A stretch of DNA of 15,433 nt from NCBI GenBank assembly GCA_937957805.1, contig CALFXW010000098.1:1-15433 (forward strand), read 5' to 3'. Under the pieces are notes generated by a model. It was given only the letters and a program-made list of their open reading frames with translations. It was not told the DNA's origin and did not search any database. Source of the DNA: an uncultured Sphingopyxis sp. (GTDB taxonomy: Bacteria; Pseudomonadota; Alphaproteobacteria; Sphingomonadales; Sphingomonadaceae). The translations under genes were made by a program, and so were the position numbers. This document shows positions 7,178-14,550 of the stretch, piece by piece (the stretch's first letter is position 1; each line of letters opens with the position of its first letter).

Positions 7178-8107
7178 TCATTCGCTCGGCACCACCGGCG
7201 TTTTGCGCCGTGCCACGCGCCAGACAAAGACGCATAGCGCGGGGATCAACGCCCATGGGGCGATGAGGCCGAGCAGCGTCAGCAGCCAGGCGAAAAATGT
7301 GCCGAAGCTTTCGGCGGATGCGGCAAAGGCGCTGGCAAAGGGACGGTCGGGGTTGATACCGGCGAGACCCGTTTGACCGGTGTAGCTGAGTTCAACCGGC
7401 GTTGCGGCGAGCCGCGCCTCCCCCGCTGCGCGATCATCCTCCCGATCACCCGATTCACGGCGTAGTTCCGAAACTTGGCGGTGCAGCGCCTGCCGTTCGC
7501 GCGCACTAAGGCCGGGGGCTGCCAGCCGCGCCTCCAACCGCGTCAAATCCCCGCCGAGGCGCGCACTTTGCGCCTGCGAATTGGCGATGCCGGTGCCGAC
7601 ATCTTCACCCGCAATGCTGCTGGCCAATGTTTCCCCGTTGAGCGCGGCGACCATGCGTTCAGCATCGCGCAGAAACCCCCGCGCCAGGGCCGGGTCGATA
7701 AGCAGCTGCAGCGAACCGCTGACCGGCCCTTCGCTGCGTTGGTCAAAACGGATGTCGCCCACCCGGCAATGCGCGCGGCCCAGCGCGGCGCAGGCCGCGA
7801 CATGGCGGCTTTGAGCTTCACTCACCGCCGCATCGGGCAGGCGGTATTGGGCGCTGTAGGTAAAGGCGACACCGCTGGCGACACCGCCCGCAATCGCCGG
7901 ATCGATGCGCACATCGCCAGCATCACCGGGGGCGGCGCTGGCGCTCGCACCCTCCGGCGCGGCAGCATCGGCAGCAGCATCCATCACCGCATCGCTGGCT
8001 TCGGCGGCGGGCTGGGCGGCATTTTCAGCATTTTGACAGGCGGTGAGCAGCATCGCGACAGCCATGCTGGGCACAAGCGCGCGGACGCGTAATTTCGATT
8101 TTGACAT
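7178..8107 (-). CDS. DUF4349 domain-containing lipoprotein
   Basis: This 309-residue envelope protein fits the DUF4349 family. The N-terminus is a lipoprotein signal: basic residues, a hydrophobic run, then the lipobox LTAC with Cys24 as the likely lipidated residue. An Ala-rich linker (about 30-65) follows. The central domain includes TYSAQYRLPDAAVSEAQSRH. Residues 180-235 are rich in heptad-like Arg/Leu/Glu and probably form a coiled coil. A strong membrane segment lies at about 268-298 with a basic end (RVARRK), so the protein may be anchored at both ends. The order is usual for DUF4349, whose biochemical role is not established. GGGAGGGAGAG before the ATG is a strong ribosome binding site. 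It has its own likely promoter at 8147-8174, separate from the DUF1295 gene upstream. Confidence 0.85.
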   Translation of the reverse strand: MSKSKLRVRALVPSMAVAMLLTACQNAENAAQPAAEASDAVMDAAADAAAPEGASASAAPGDAGDVRIDPAIAGGVASGVAFTYSAQYRLPDAAVSEAQSRHVAACAALGRAHCRVGDIRFDQRSEGPVSGSLQLLIDPALARGFLRDAERMVAALNGETLASSIAGEDVGTGIANSQAQSARLGGDLTRLEARLAAPGLSARERQALHRQVSELRRESGDREDDRAAGEARLAATPVELSYTGQTGLAGINPDRPFASAFAASAESFGTFFAWLLTLLGLIAPWALIPALCVFVWRVARRKTPVVPSE

Positions 8108-8124
8108 GAGACTCTCCCTCCCCT

Positions 8125-8174
8125 TATCTCAACTAATGGAGTAGAGAATATATCTCAATCAATATGATTGACAA
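8125..8174 (-). promoter_or_regulatory. Promoter and repeated operator-like sites for the DUF4349 gene
   Basis: On the minus strand TTGTCA (8169-8174) and TATATT (8147-8152) are spaced 16 bases apart and make a good housekeeping promoter. On the plus strand a 13-base direct repeat, TATCTCAACTAAT (8125-8137) and TATCTCAATCAAT (8151-8163), matches at 11 positions with a 26-base period. The inverted repeat TCAATC-AATAT-GATTGA (8155-8171) and the dyad GAGA-ATATA-TCTC (8144-8156) overlap the promoter. This layout suggests repression by a dimeric regulator; which one is not known. Confidence 0.45.
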
Positions 8175-8179
8175 TAGCC

Positions 8180-8992
8180 TTATTGCGCCTTGGGCGGCCA
8201 TGGGAAAAAGCCGCTCGTGCGCGCAACATAATCAGCATAGCCGGGGCGCGATTTGGTGAGCGCGCCCTCCAATATCGGCTTGCCCGACCAGCGCATCAAC
8301 ATCCACGTCAGCAAAATCGGACTGCATATGGTATAGAGACCGAGCGGTGCCACGGACGCCGCGACCAGCCAAATCCCCCACCATGTGCAGGCATCGCCAA
8401 AATAATTTGGATGGCGGGTGTAACGCCACAAACCGGTGTCGAGCACCTGTCCCTTGCTGGCCGGATCGGCACGAAAACGGCGCAATTGCCAGTCGCCGAT
8501 GGTTTCAAAGCCGATGCCGATAATCGCCAGCAGCCCGCCCGCCCATGCTGATGGGGATAGGGGCTGCGGGTTCGCCGCCCCGTCCAATATGCCGACCTGC
8601 GCGGGCAGGCTGACAAACCACAGGAGCGGCCCTTGCAACAAAAATACGATGAGGAGCGAGGCGAGCGCAAAGTTCCACCGCTTGGCCTCCATCGCGCGGC
8701 CCAAAATGCGCGTATAGCGCGGGTCTGGCCCCAGTTCGCGCCAACGCAGCCATAAATGGGTGCCAAGGCGCAGCGACCAGAGGAGCGTCAGGGCGAGCAG
8801 CAATTTTGCCTGCAACCCCAAATCCCAACCGACCCGCCACGCCGAGAACAGCGCCAATCCGCCCATGCCATAGGCCCACAGCGCGTCGATGAAGCTGACA
8901 TCATGGAGGCGCACCGCAACCAGCCAAAAACCAATCATCACCAGCATCAGCACAATGAGATTACCCGCCAGGGGCAGTAGAATTGCGCTCAT
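8180..8992 (-). CDS. DUF1295 family membrane protein (steroid 5-alpha-reductase-like)
   Basis: This 270-residue inner-membrane protein has six or seven hydrophobic segments. The C-terminal part has the motif of the DUF1295/isoprenylcysteine methyltransferase/steroid reductase superfamily: LDTGLWRYTRHPNYFGD at about 184-200, followed by the late segment SRPGYADYVARTSGFFPWPP (248-267). Members of this fold bind NADPH or S-adenosylmethionine at this site. For DUF1295 itself the substrate is not established, and a sterol or fatty-chain reductase role is only an analogy. Its ATG shares four bases (ATGA, 8989-8992) with the stop of the upstream acyltransferase-like gene, so the two are almost certainly co-translated and may work on the same lipid pathway. 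Confidence 0.9.
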   Translation of the reverse strand: MSAILLPLAGNLIVLMLVMIGFWLVAVRLHDVSFIDALWAYGMGGLALFSAWRVGWDLGLQAKLLLALTLLWSLRLGTHLWLRWRELGPDPRYTRILGRAMEAKRWNFALASLLIVFLLQGPLLWFVSLPAQVGILDGAANPQPLSPSAWAGGLLAIIGIGFETIGDWQLRRFRADPASKGQVLDTGLWRYTRHPNYFGDACTWWGIWLVAASVAPLGLYTICSPILLTWMLMRWSGKPILEGALTKSRPGYADYVARTSGFFPWPPKAQ

Positions 8993-9600
8993 TCGCTATC
9001 CTCCACTATATTTGCCATCGCCTTGGCCGGGTGGCGCGGCGTTACCGACCGATAAAATTCGGCAATTGGCGCCATGTCAGCGGCATAGTCCCCAGTCGGC
9101 ATGATCGCCGGGCCAAGCCCGCCCACTTTGCGCCCATAATCCATGAGGCCGATCACCATCGGCACCTGCGCCGCCAACGCAATCTGGTAAAATCCGGTGC
9201 GCCATTGCCGCACGGCACCGCGCGTGCCCTCCGGCGCAATGGTCAGCATAAATTCGTCGCGCCGGGAAAATTCTTGGGCCATTGCCGTAACATAATTGCC
9301 GCCTTTTTCTCGGTCGACCATAATCCCGCCCATATCGCGCATGAAGCCGCCCAATGGCCAACGGAATAATTGTTTCTTGGCCATGAAGTGCGCATCGATG
9401 CCCAGCGCCTGCGTCAGCCCCAGAAAATAGAGGAAATCCCAGTTGCTGGTGTGTGGCGCGGCGATGATGACAAAGCGGCGTGGGCTGGGCACCACCCCTT
9501 CGGCACGCCAGCCATGGCGGCGATAGAGCATGAGCAGCGCGGATTTTGCCATGCGGCTGAACGGCGATACGCCGCCAAAATCGTCAATCGGCGCGGCCAT
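8989..9600 (-). CDS. Lysophospholipid acyltransferase family protein (PlsC-like)
   Basis: This 203-residue protein is a membrane-associated acyltransferase of the PlsC/LPLAT superfamily. The catalytic HX4D motif is HTSNWD at 50-55. The second motif is EGTR at 124-127 within IAPEGTRGAVRQWRTGFYQI, which in the family binds the acyl acceptor phosphate. No long N-terminal membrane helix is seen and the protein is short, unlike classical PlsC; small acyltransferases of this form occur in phospholipid, ornithine-lipid and glycolipid pathways, so the acceptor is uncertain. GGGAGGATT before the ATG is a strong ribosome binding site. Its stop overlaps the DUF1295 start by four bases, and the cytochrome gene ends 62 bases upstream on the same strand. 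Confidence 0.9.
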   Translation of the reverse strand: MAAPIDDFGGVSPFSRMAKSALLMLYRRHGWRAEGVVPSPRRFVIIAAPHTSNWDFLYFLGLTQALGIDAHFMAKKQLFRWPLGGFMRDMGGIMVDREKGGNYVTAMAQEFSRRDEFMLTIAPEGTRGAVRQWRTGFYQIALAAQVPMVIGLMDYGRKVGGLGPAIMPTGDYAADMAPIAEFYRSVTPRHPAKAMANIVEDSE

Positions 9601-9662
9601 AATCCTCCCCCTGCCCCGAGGAAAGGATAGGCATATTCTTTGGCTATTCTAGCCCCAAATAT

Positions 9663-10277
9663 TTAGTGCGCTGCGGGTGCTGCGGGTGCAGCCGCTGCAT
9701 CCGCCGGGGCAGCGGGCGCTGCGCCATCAGCCGGCGCAGCGGCTGCAGGTGCCGGAGCGGCGGGCAGCGGCAGGTTCGACCCTTGGGCGTTCAACCAAGC
9801 GATCAAATTGGCGCGATCTTGCGGGTTGGAAAGGCCCGCAAAGCTCATCTTCGTGCCATTGGCAAAGCGGCGCGGACTGGTGAACCAATGATCCAAATTA
9901 GTCCAATCCCACGTGCCGCCGTGCGATTTGAGCGCATCGCTATAGGCAAAACCGTCCGGCCGTCCCGCAATTGCGGTGCCGACTACGCCATGCAAATTGG
10001 GCCCAATACCATTGGCACCGCCAGCGTTGGCGGTGTGGCAAGCAGCGCATTTCTGGAACACCGCTTCGCCCGCAGCAACATCGGCGACCGCGAGGCGCGC
10101 CTCAATCGGTTCTTCAGCGACTGCCCCGCCACCGCCAGCATCGGCGCTCGCAACGGCAAAGCCAGCCTTTTCAACATGGTCACCGCCGAAAATCTTGTTC
10201 GTCACGCTCGACAGCCCCAGCGCGACGATGCCTGCGGCCAAAGCCCAGCCGAGCACAATATTGTTGCGGTCATCCAT
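9663..10277 (-). CDS. Membrane-anchored c-type cytochrome
   Basis: This 204-residue class I cytochrome c probably carries electrons between membrane complexes on the periplasmic side. Residues 7-26 form an uncleaved N-terminal membrane anchor (NNIVLGWALAAGIVALGLSS). The haem site is CAACH at 77-81, preceded by AGEAVFQK, and the sixth ligand is probably Met144 in NGTKMSFAG. GIGPNLHGVVG (90-100) is typical of the cytochrome c550/CycM type. Residues 170-204 are an Ala/Pro-rich tail with no visible fold, probably a flexible extension in the periplasm. The gene is divergent from pheA across 163 bases. AGG about ten bases before the ATG is a weak ribosome binding site. The type is clear; the exact redox partners are not. 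Confidence 0.93.
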   Translation of the reverse strand: MDDRNNIVLGWALAAGIVALGLSSVTNKIFGGDHVEKAGFAVASADAGGGGAVAEEPIEARLAVADVAAGEAVFQKCAACHTANAGGANGIGPNLHGVVGTAIAGRPDGFAYSDALKSHGGTWDWTNLDHWFTSPRRFANGTKMSFAGLSNPQDRANLIAWLNAQGSNLPLPAAPAPAAAAPADGAAPAAPADAAAAPAAPAAH

Positions 10278-10440
10278 GGTCGGAACCTGCCCCTTTTTTC
10301 TGCGTCAATCCATCAGCGTAAACGCCCATATTGCCTGCCCATTAGTGCCGCGGGCGCGCGCGCGCAAGCATCAAGCGATGGACGCATCACCGCAGTGCCG
10401 CTTGCCAGCGCCGCGCCGCTGCTTTACCCGCGCCGCCACC
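10278..10440. other. Divergent gap between the cytochrome gene and pheA
   Basis: This 163-base region must hold promoters for both divergent genes. TTGACG (minus strand, near 10305) is a possible -35 for the cytochrome gene, but no matching -10 is clear. An alternating GC run (about 10351-10365) is present. I see no strong dyad. Confidence 0.35.
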
Positions 10441-11331
10441 ATGTCCAGCTATTCCCCATCCGCCCAGAGCGCGGTCGAAAAAATGGCAACTGCCGCAGCG
10501 GCAGAGCCGCACCGCGCCATGGCTTTTCAGGGCGCGCCCGGTGCCAACAGCGAATTGGCCGTCAAAAGATATGACGCAACCGCGCTGCCGCTGCCCTGTT
10601 TTTCCTTTGAAGATGCGTTGGATGCGGTGCACGCGGGCCGTGCCGCCAGCGCAATGATTCCGATTGAAAATTCGCTGCATGGCCGGGTCGCGGACATCCA
10701 TTTCCTGTTGCCCGAATCGGGACTATCGATTGTCGGCGAACATTTTTTGCCCATCCGATACGGGTTTATGAGCCGCGATCTGGGGCCGCCGCAACGGGTT
10801 ATCAGCCACCCGCAGGCGCTGGGCCAATGCCGCAAATGGTTGCGCGCTGAGGGGCTGGCCCCGCATGCCTATGCCGATACTGCGGGGGCAGCCGCCTTTG
10901 TCGCGGACAGCGATGAAGTGGGGCTGGCCGCGCTCGCCCCTGTGCACGCCGCCGCGCTCTATGGCCTGAAATTACATGCAACGGGTGTGGAGGATAGCGC
11001 GGATAATATGACGCGCTTTGTCATCCTCGCCCCCAACGCCGTGCCGCCGGAGGAACAGTCGGGCACGCTGATGACCACTTTTGTTTTTGAGGTCAAAAAC
11101 ATCCCCGCCGCACTTTACAAGGCGCTCGGCGGCTTTGCCACCAATGGCGTTAATATGACCAAGCTGGAAAGCTATCAGCAGGGCAGCCATTTCGCCGCGA
11201 CCAAATTTTACGCCGATATCGTCGGCGCACCGGGCGAGGCGGCGATTGACCGCGCGCTCGCCGAACTGGCCTTTCATTGCAATGAAGTGCGTCTGCTCGG
11301 CAGCTATCGACAAGCACGCGAGCGCAAATAG
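10441..11331 (+). CDS. pheA: Prephenate dehydratase (P-protein without chorismate mutase)
   Basis: This 296-residue cytoplasmic enzyme converts prephenate to phenylpyruvate in phenylalanine synthesis. The catalytic domain (about 25-200) starts at AMAFQGAPGANSELA, holds IPIENSLHGRV (73-83), and ends with the TRF motif DNMTRFVIL (T191 R192 F193), whose Thr is essential in the family. The ACT domain (about 208-290) carries VNMTKLESYQ (237-246), the Phe-binding ESRP-equivalent, here ESYQ, so feedback inhibition by phenylalanine is likely. No chorismate mutase domain precedes it. The ATG at 10441 is chosen from the usual family length. No good ribosome binding site is seen for it, nor for the in-frame ATGs at 10378 or 10483, so the start is uncertain. 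The reading frame stays open well upstream, but that part runs antisense to the cytochrome gene. Confidence 0.95.
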   Translation: MSSYSPSAQSAVEKMATAAAAEPHRAMAFQGAPGANSELAVKRYDATALPLPCFSFEDALDAVHAGRAASAMIPIENSLHGRVADIHFLLPESGLSIVGEHFLPIRYGFMSRDLGPPQRVISHPQALGQCRKWLRAEGLAPHAYADTAGAAAFVADSDEVGLAALAPVHAAALYGLKLHATGVEDSADNMTRFVILAPNAVPPEEQSGTLMTTFVFEVKNIPAALYKALGGFATNGVNMTKLESYQQGSHFAATKFYADIVGAPGEAAIDRALAELAFHCNEVRLLGSYRQARERK

Positions 11332-11347
11332 CGCGCGCGCGCCAAGA

Positions 11348-11390
11348 GTGATTTCGAGTGAAATGGAACATTTCACGGCTCGGAAATCAC
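11348..11390. repeat. Nested palindrome after pheA
   Basis: Outer arms GTGATTTCGAG (11348-11358) and CTCGGAAATCAC (11379-11390) pair with one bulged base. Inside them GTGAAATG (11358-11365) pairs perfectly with CATTTCAC (11369-11376) around GAA; the two stems share or abut at 11358. No T tract follows. It may help end transcription from both convergent genes, or be a copy of a dispersed palindromic repeat. Confidence 0.55.
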
Positions 11391-11405
11391 GGGAGGCAAG
11401 GATAG

Positions 11406-11446
11406 TTAGAGCCGGTTTCGATTCAATCTAATCGAAAAGGCTCTAA
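11406..11446. repeat. Hairpin spanning the polA stop codon
   Basis: TTAGAGCC (11406-11413) pairs with GGCTCTAA (11439-11446), and inside TTTCGATT (11416-11423) pairs with AATCGAAA (11430-11437) around the loop CAATCT. Sixteen base pairs form with a small GG/A internal loop. The polA stop codon (11443-11445) is inside the right arm. No T tract follows on either strand, so this is not a classical terminator, but it sits where a bidirectional one for pheA and polA would be expected. Confidence 0.6.
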
Positions 11447-14271
11447 TGCGCGGCGGCCCATGTGTTGCCAACGCCAACATCGACCACGAGCGGCACTGAT
11501 AATTTGACCGTCGGGCTTGCCGCCCCCTCCATCACTGACTTGATGATGGGGATGGCCGCATCAACCAGATGATCGGGTGCTTCAAACACCAGTTCGTCAT
11601 GCACTTGCAGCAGCATGGCAACATCCTGCAAGCCAGCGACGGCCAGTGCGGCATCCATCCGGTTCATGGCGCGCTTGATGATGTCCGCGCTCGTCCCCTG
11701 TATCGGCGCGTTGATCGCCGCGCGTTCGCTGCCCGCCCGTTCGGTCTGGTTGGATGATTTGATGCGCGGGAACCATGTTTTGCGCCCGAACAAGGTTTCG
11801 GTAAAACCCGCCTCGCGCACATGTTCGAGCGTCGCTTGAATATAATCGCTGATACCGGGAAAGCGTTCGAAATATCGACCGATAATCTCCTGCGCTTCGC
11901 CGTTGGAAATTTCGAGCCTTTGGGCAAGGCCATAGCGCGAAATGCCATATAATATCGCGAAATTGACGGTTTTTGCCTTTGCGCGGCTGTCGCGCGTCAC
12001 CTCCCCAAATAATTCCACCGCCGTGCGCGCGTGAATGTCCGCACCATCGGCAAAAGCATCCTTCAACTGGGGCACATCGGCCATATGCGCGGCAAGGCGC
12101 AGTTCAATCTGGCTATAGTCCGCCGCAATCAATTTATGCCCCGACGCAGCGACAAAGGCTTCGCGGATCTGCCGACCGGTTTCGCTGCGGATGGGGATAT
12201 TCTGCAAATTTGGGTCGGTGGAGGATAATCGCCCGGTCTGTGCGCCAACCAGACTATAGCTGGTGTGGACGCGCCCCGTTGTCGGGTTGATTTGTGCTTG
12301 CAGCGCGTCGGTATAGGTGGATTTCAGCTTTGCCACCTGCCGCCATTCGAGGATGAGGCGCGCGATTGCCACCCCGTCCCGTTCCAGCCGTTCCAATTCA
12401 TTCTGGTCGGTTGACCAGTCGCCCGATTTACCCTTGCGACCGCCCTTCAGCGCCATTTTGTCGAACAAAATCTCCCCCAATTGCTTGGGGCTGCCGATGG
12501 TAAAGGGGGCGCCAGCCTCAGCATATATTGCCGCTTCCAGCCGTACCATATCCTCTGCAAAAATGGCCGAAAGGCGCGCCAAAGCTTCGCGGTTCACCTC
12601 TATCCCGCGCCGTTCCATCGCCATGACGCTGGCGGGCAGCGCGCGGTCGACCATCTCGTATATGCGGCTCCCCCCCTCCTGCCACAGGCGGTGGCGCAGC
12701 AACCGCCACAACCGCCACGTGACATCGGCATCCTCCGCCGCATATTGGGTCGCGCGATCGAGCGGCACTTCGGCAAAGCTGATCTGGCTTTTGCCTGTCC
12801 CGCACACATCTTTGAACGCGATACAACCGTGCCCCAGATGGCGGCTCGCCAATTCATCCATACCATGGCCATGCGCCCCGGCATCAAGCGCAAAGGACAG
12901 CAACATCGTATCATCGATATTGGCAAAATGGACGCCATGTTGCGCCAGAACCGCCATATCATATTTTAGATTATGACCGATTTTCAATACGCTATCGTCC
13001 GCTGCCAACGCGCCGATCCGTTCGATGGCGGCGGCAAAATCCACCTGTTCCGGCTTTTCGGAGAGGAGGTCATGCCCCCCATGGCCGAGCGGGATGTAAC
13101 AGGCCTTACCCGCGCCAAGCGCCAGCGAAACGCCGACCAACCGGCCCGTCACCGAATCCAGACTGGCAGTTTCGGTGTCGATGGCGACATGGCCCAATGC
13201 GCGCGCCTGTGCCACCCATGTGTCGAGCACGGCAAGGCTGGTGACACAGACATATTGGCTGCGGTCGATGGCGGGAATATCGGGCAGGCTGTGCGATGCC
13301 CCATCGGCGCGCGACGCATCTGCGCCCACTTCGCGTACAACCGGCGCAGCGAGGCCGGTGGCGCGGCCAGCGGGCGGGCCAGCATCATTGCCCAGCCGCG
13401 CGGCAAGGCTTTTGAACCCGTGGTGGAGCAAAAATTCGCGCAAAGGATCGGGCGGTATCCCATCCAGTTTCAGCGCATCCAATTCGACCGGCAAAGGCAC
13501 ATCACATTTCAGTTCGACCAAGACGCGCGACAGGCGCGCTTGCTGTGCAAATTCGATAAGATTTTCGCGCAGTTTGCCCGGCTTCATCGACGGTGCAGCG
13601 GCGAGCACGGCGTCAAAATCGCCATGTTCGTTGATCAGCTTTGCCGCTGTTTTTGGCCCGACGCCCGGCACGCCGGGGACATTGTCCACACTGTCGCCCA
13701 TCAGCCCGAGCACATCGCCCAATCGTTCAGGGCCAACGCCAAATTTTTCAACCACCGCATCGCGGCCAAGCCGCAGATTCTTCATCGTGTCGAGCATGTC
13801 GATGCTGGGTGCATCGCGCGTCACATCGACGCTGACCAGCTGCATCAAATCCTTGTCTGCTGAAACAATCGTCACATCCCAACCCGCCGCCAATGCAGCC
13901 GTGGCATAGCTGGCGATCAGATCATCCGCCTCAAACCCCGGCAGTTCGATGCACGGCAGCGAAAAAGCGCGCGTCGCATCGCGAATCAGCGGGAATTGGG
14001 GCACCAAATCTTCGGGTGCAGGGGGACGATGCGCCTTATATTCGGGGTAGATGTCGTTGCGAAAACTCTTGCCACTATGGTCGAGGATGACGGCCAAATG
14101 GCTCGGCCCATCGGCCTTGTGCAAATCATCGGCGAGCTTCCACAGCATCGTCGTATAGCCATATACCGCGCCGACCGGCACGCCGGCAGGGTTGGTCAGC
14201 GGGGGCAGCCGGTGATAGGCCCGGAAAATATAGCCCGATCCATCGACGAGAAAGAGGTGATTGCGCGCCAT
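11443..14271 (-). CDS. polA: DNA polymerase I with 5'-3' and 3'-5' exonuclease domains
   Basis: This 942-residue enzyme fills gaps and removes RNA primers in repair and replication. The 5'-3' exonuclease/FEN domain (1-290) has FLVDGSGYIFRAYH, GFEADDLIA (112-120), VSADKDLMQL and the helix-hairpin-helix GVPGVGPKTAAKL. An Ala/Gly-rich linker covers about 295-335. The 3'-5' proofreading domain keeps its acidic residues: DTE (365-367), HNLKYD (433-438) and YAAEDAD (510-516). The polymerase domain has motif A AADYSQIE (716-723), motif B around KAKTVNFAILYG (765-776) and motif C VHDELVFE (890-897). I chose the ATG at 14271, since MARNHLFLVDGSGYIF is the usual start; the frame stays open to 14403 only through the upstream repeat element. 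It is convergent with pheA. An inverted repeat lies immediately before the start. Confidence 0.97.
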   Translation of the reverse strand: MARNHLFLVDGSGYIFRAYHRLPPLTNPAGVPVGAVYGYTTMLWKLADDLHKADGPSHLAVILDHSGKSFRNDIYPEYKAHRPPAPEDLVPQFPLIRDATRAFSLPCIELPGFEADDLIASYATAALAAGWDVTIVSADKDLMQLVSVDVTRDAPSIDMLDTMKNLRLGRDAVVEKFGVGPERLGDVLGLMGDSVDNVPGVPGVGPKTAAKLINEHGDFDAVLAAAPSMKPGKLRENLIEFAQQARLSRVLVELKCDVPLPVELDALKLDGIPPDPLREFLLHHGFKSLAARLGNDAGPPAGRATGLAAPVVREVGADASRADGASHSLPDIPAIDRSQYVCVTSLAVLDTWVAQARALGHVAIDTETASLDSVTGRLVGVSLALGAGKACYIPLGHGGHDLLSEKPEQVDFAAAIERIGALAADDSVLKIGHNLKYDMAVLAQHGVHFANIDDTMLLSFALDAGAHGHGMDELASRHLGHGCIAFKDVCGTGKSQISFAEVPLDRATQYAAEDADVTWRLWRLLRHRLWQEGGSRIYEMVDRALPASVMAMERRGIEVNREALARLSAIFAEDMVRLEAAIYAEAGAPFTIGSPKQLGEILFDKMALKGGRKGKSGDWSTDQNELERLERDGVAIARLILEWRQVAKLKSTYTDALQAQINPTTGRVHTSYSLVGAQTGRLSSTDPNLQNIPIRSETGRQIREAFVAASGHKLIAADYSQIELRLAAHMADVPQLKDAFADGADIHARTAVELFGEVTRDSRAKAKTVNFAILYGISRYGLAQRLEISNGEAQEIIGRYFERFPGISDYIQATLEHVREAGFTETLFGRKTWFPRIKSSNQTERAGSERAAINAPIQGTSADIIKRAMNRMDAALAVAGLQDVAMLLQVHDELVFEAPDHLVDAAIPIIKSVMEGAASPTVKLSVPLVVDVGVGNTWAAAH

Positions 14272-14273
14272 GA

Positions 14274-14304
14274 CGCCTGCGATAGCAATTTGCCAGCGCA
14301 GGCG
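14274..14304 (-). promoter_or_regulatory. Inverted repeat covering the polA ribosome binding region
   Basis: CGCCTGCG (14274-14281) and CGCAGGCG (14297-14304) form a perfect eight-base inverted repeat with a 15-base spacer. The proximal arm ends two bases before the polA ATG, and the only Shine-Dalgarno-like sequence (AGGCG on the minus strand) lies inside it. In the mRNA this hairpin would bury the ribosome binding site. It could instead be a DNA operator. Confidence 0.45.
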
Positions 14305-14320
14305 CGAGGGGGGGCTAACT

Positions 14321-14534
14321 CGAAATACGCCTAGCGGCGAATTTCGGCTCGGCACCAGCCCACCCCCGCCTGAAGGTGACGTGATTGTCCGGGGGACAAT
14401 CACGCTGAGGGGCGGCCTCCCATAAGATACGATCCCGTGGGTGGCCGGCCCTCCGATGAAAATGTCTCCCAGACATTTTCATAAAACGTCGGACGGGGAG
14501 TGGGCTGGAACAGTGCCCCGAAACGGCGGTTTCG
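14321..14534. repeat. Symmetric multi-hairpin element upstream of polA
   Basis: Five hairpins and one closing stem are arranged symmetrically around about 14430. Outer hairpins lie at 14321-14346 (CGAAAT...ATTTCG) and 14519-14534 (CGAAAC...GTTTCG). A closing stem pairs CCAGCCCAC-CCCCG (14355-14368) with CGGGG-A-GTGGGCTGG (14494-14508). Inside are arm 1 (14380-14404, 11 perfect pairs, loop GGG), arm 2 (14408-14452, 13 of 15 pairs) and arm 3 (14456-14482, 12 perfect pairs, loop CCC), spaced by three bases each. The single-stranded joins on both sides are 11 bases. Arm 1 read in reverse complement resembles arm 3. No coding potential is convincing. It may be a dispersed mosaic repeat (REP/BIME- or MITE-like) or a structured RNA; only the fold is directly visible. 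Confidence 0.7.
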
Positions 14535-14550
14535 AATTACATGCTAAACC

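Noticed and set aside
10351..10365. Alternating GC run, possible Z-DNA or phase-variable tract
   Set aside because: Short and common in GC-rich genomes; it is outside coding sequence and no promoter spacing depends on it visibly.
9976..10440. In-frame extension of pheA over 155 codons upstream
   Set aside because: This part is antisense to the cytochrome c gene, has low-complexity sequence, and the prephenate dehydratase family begins at about 10441.
12973..13863. Plus-strand ORF (296 residues) within polA
   Set aside because: Antisense shadow of the polA exonuclease domains, with no domain or ribosome binding site of its own.
14272..14403. N-terminal extension of polA by 44 residues
   Set aside because: It runs through hairpins of the repeat element and lacks similarity to the family, which starts at MARNHLFLVDGSG.
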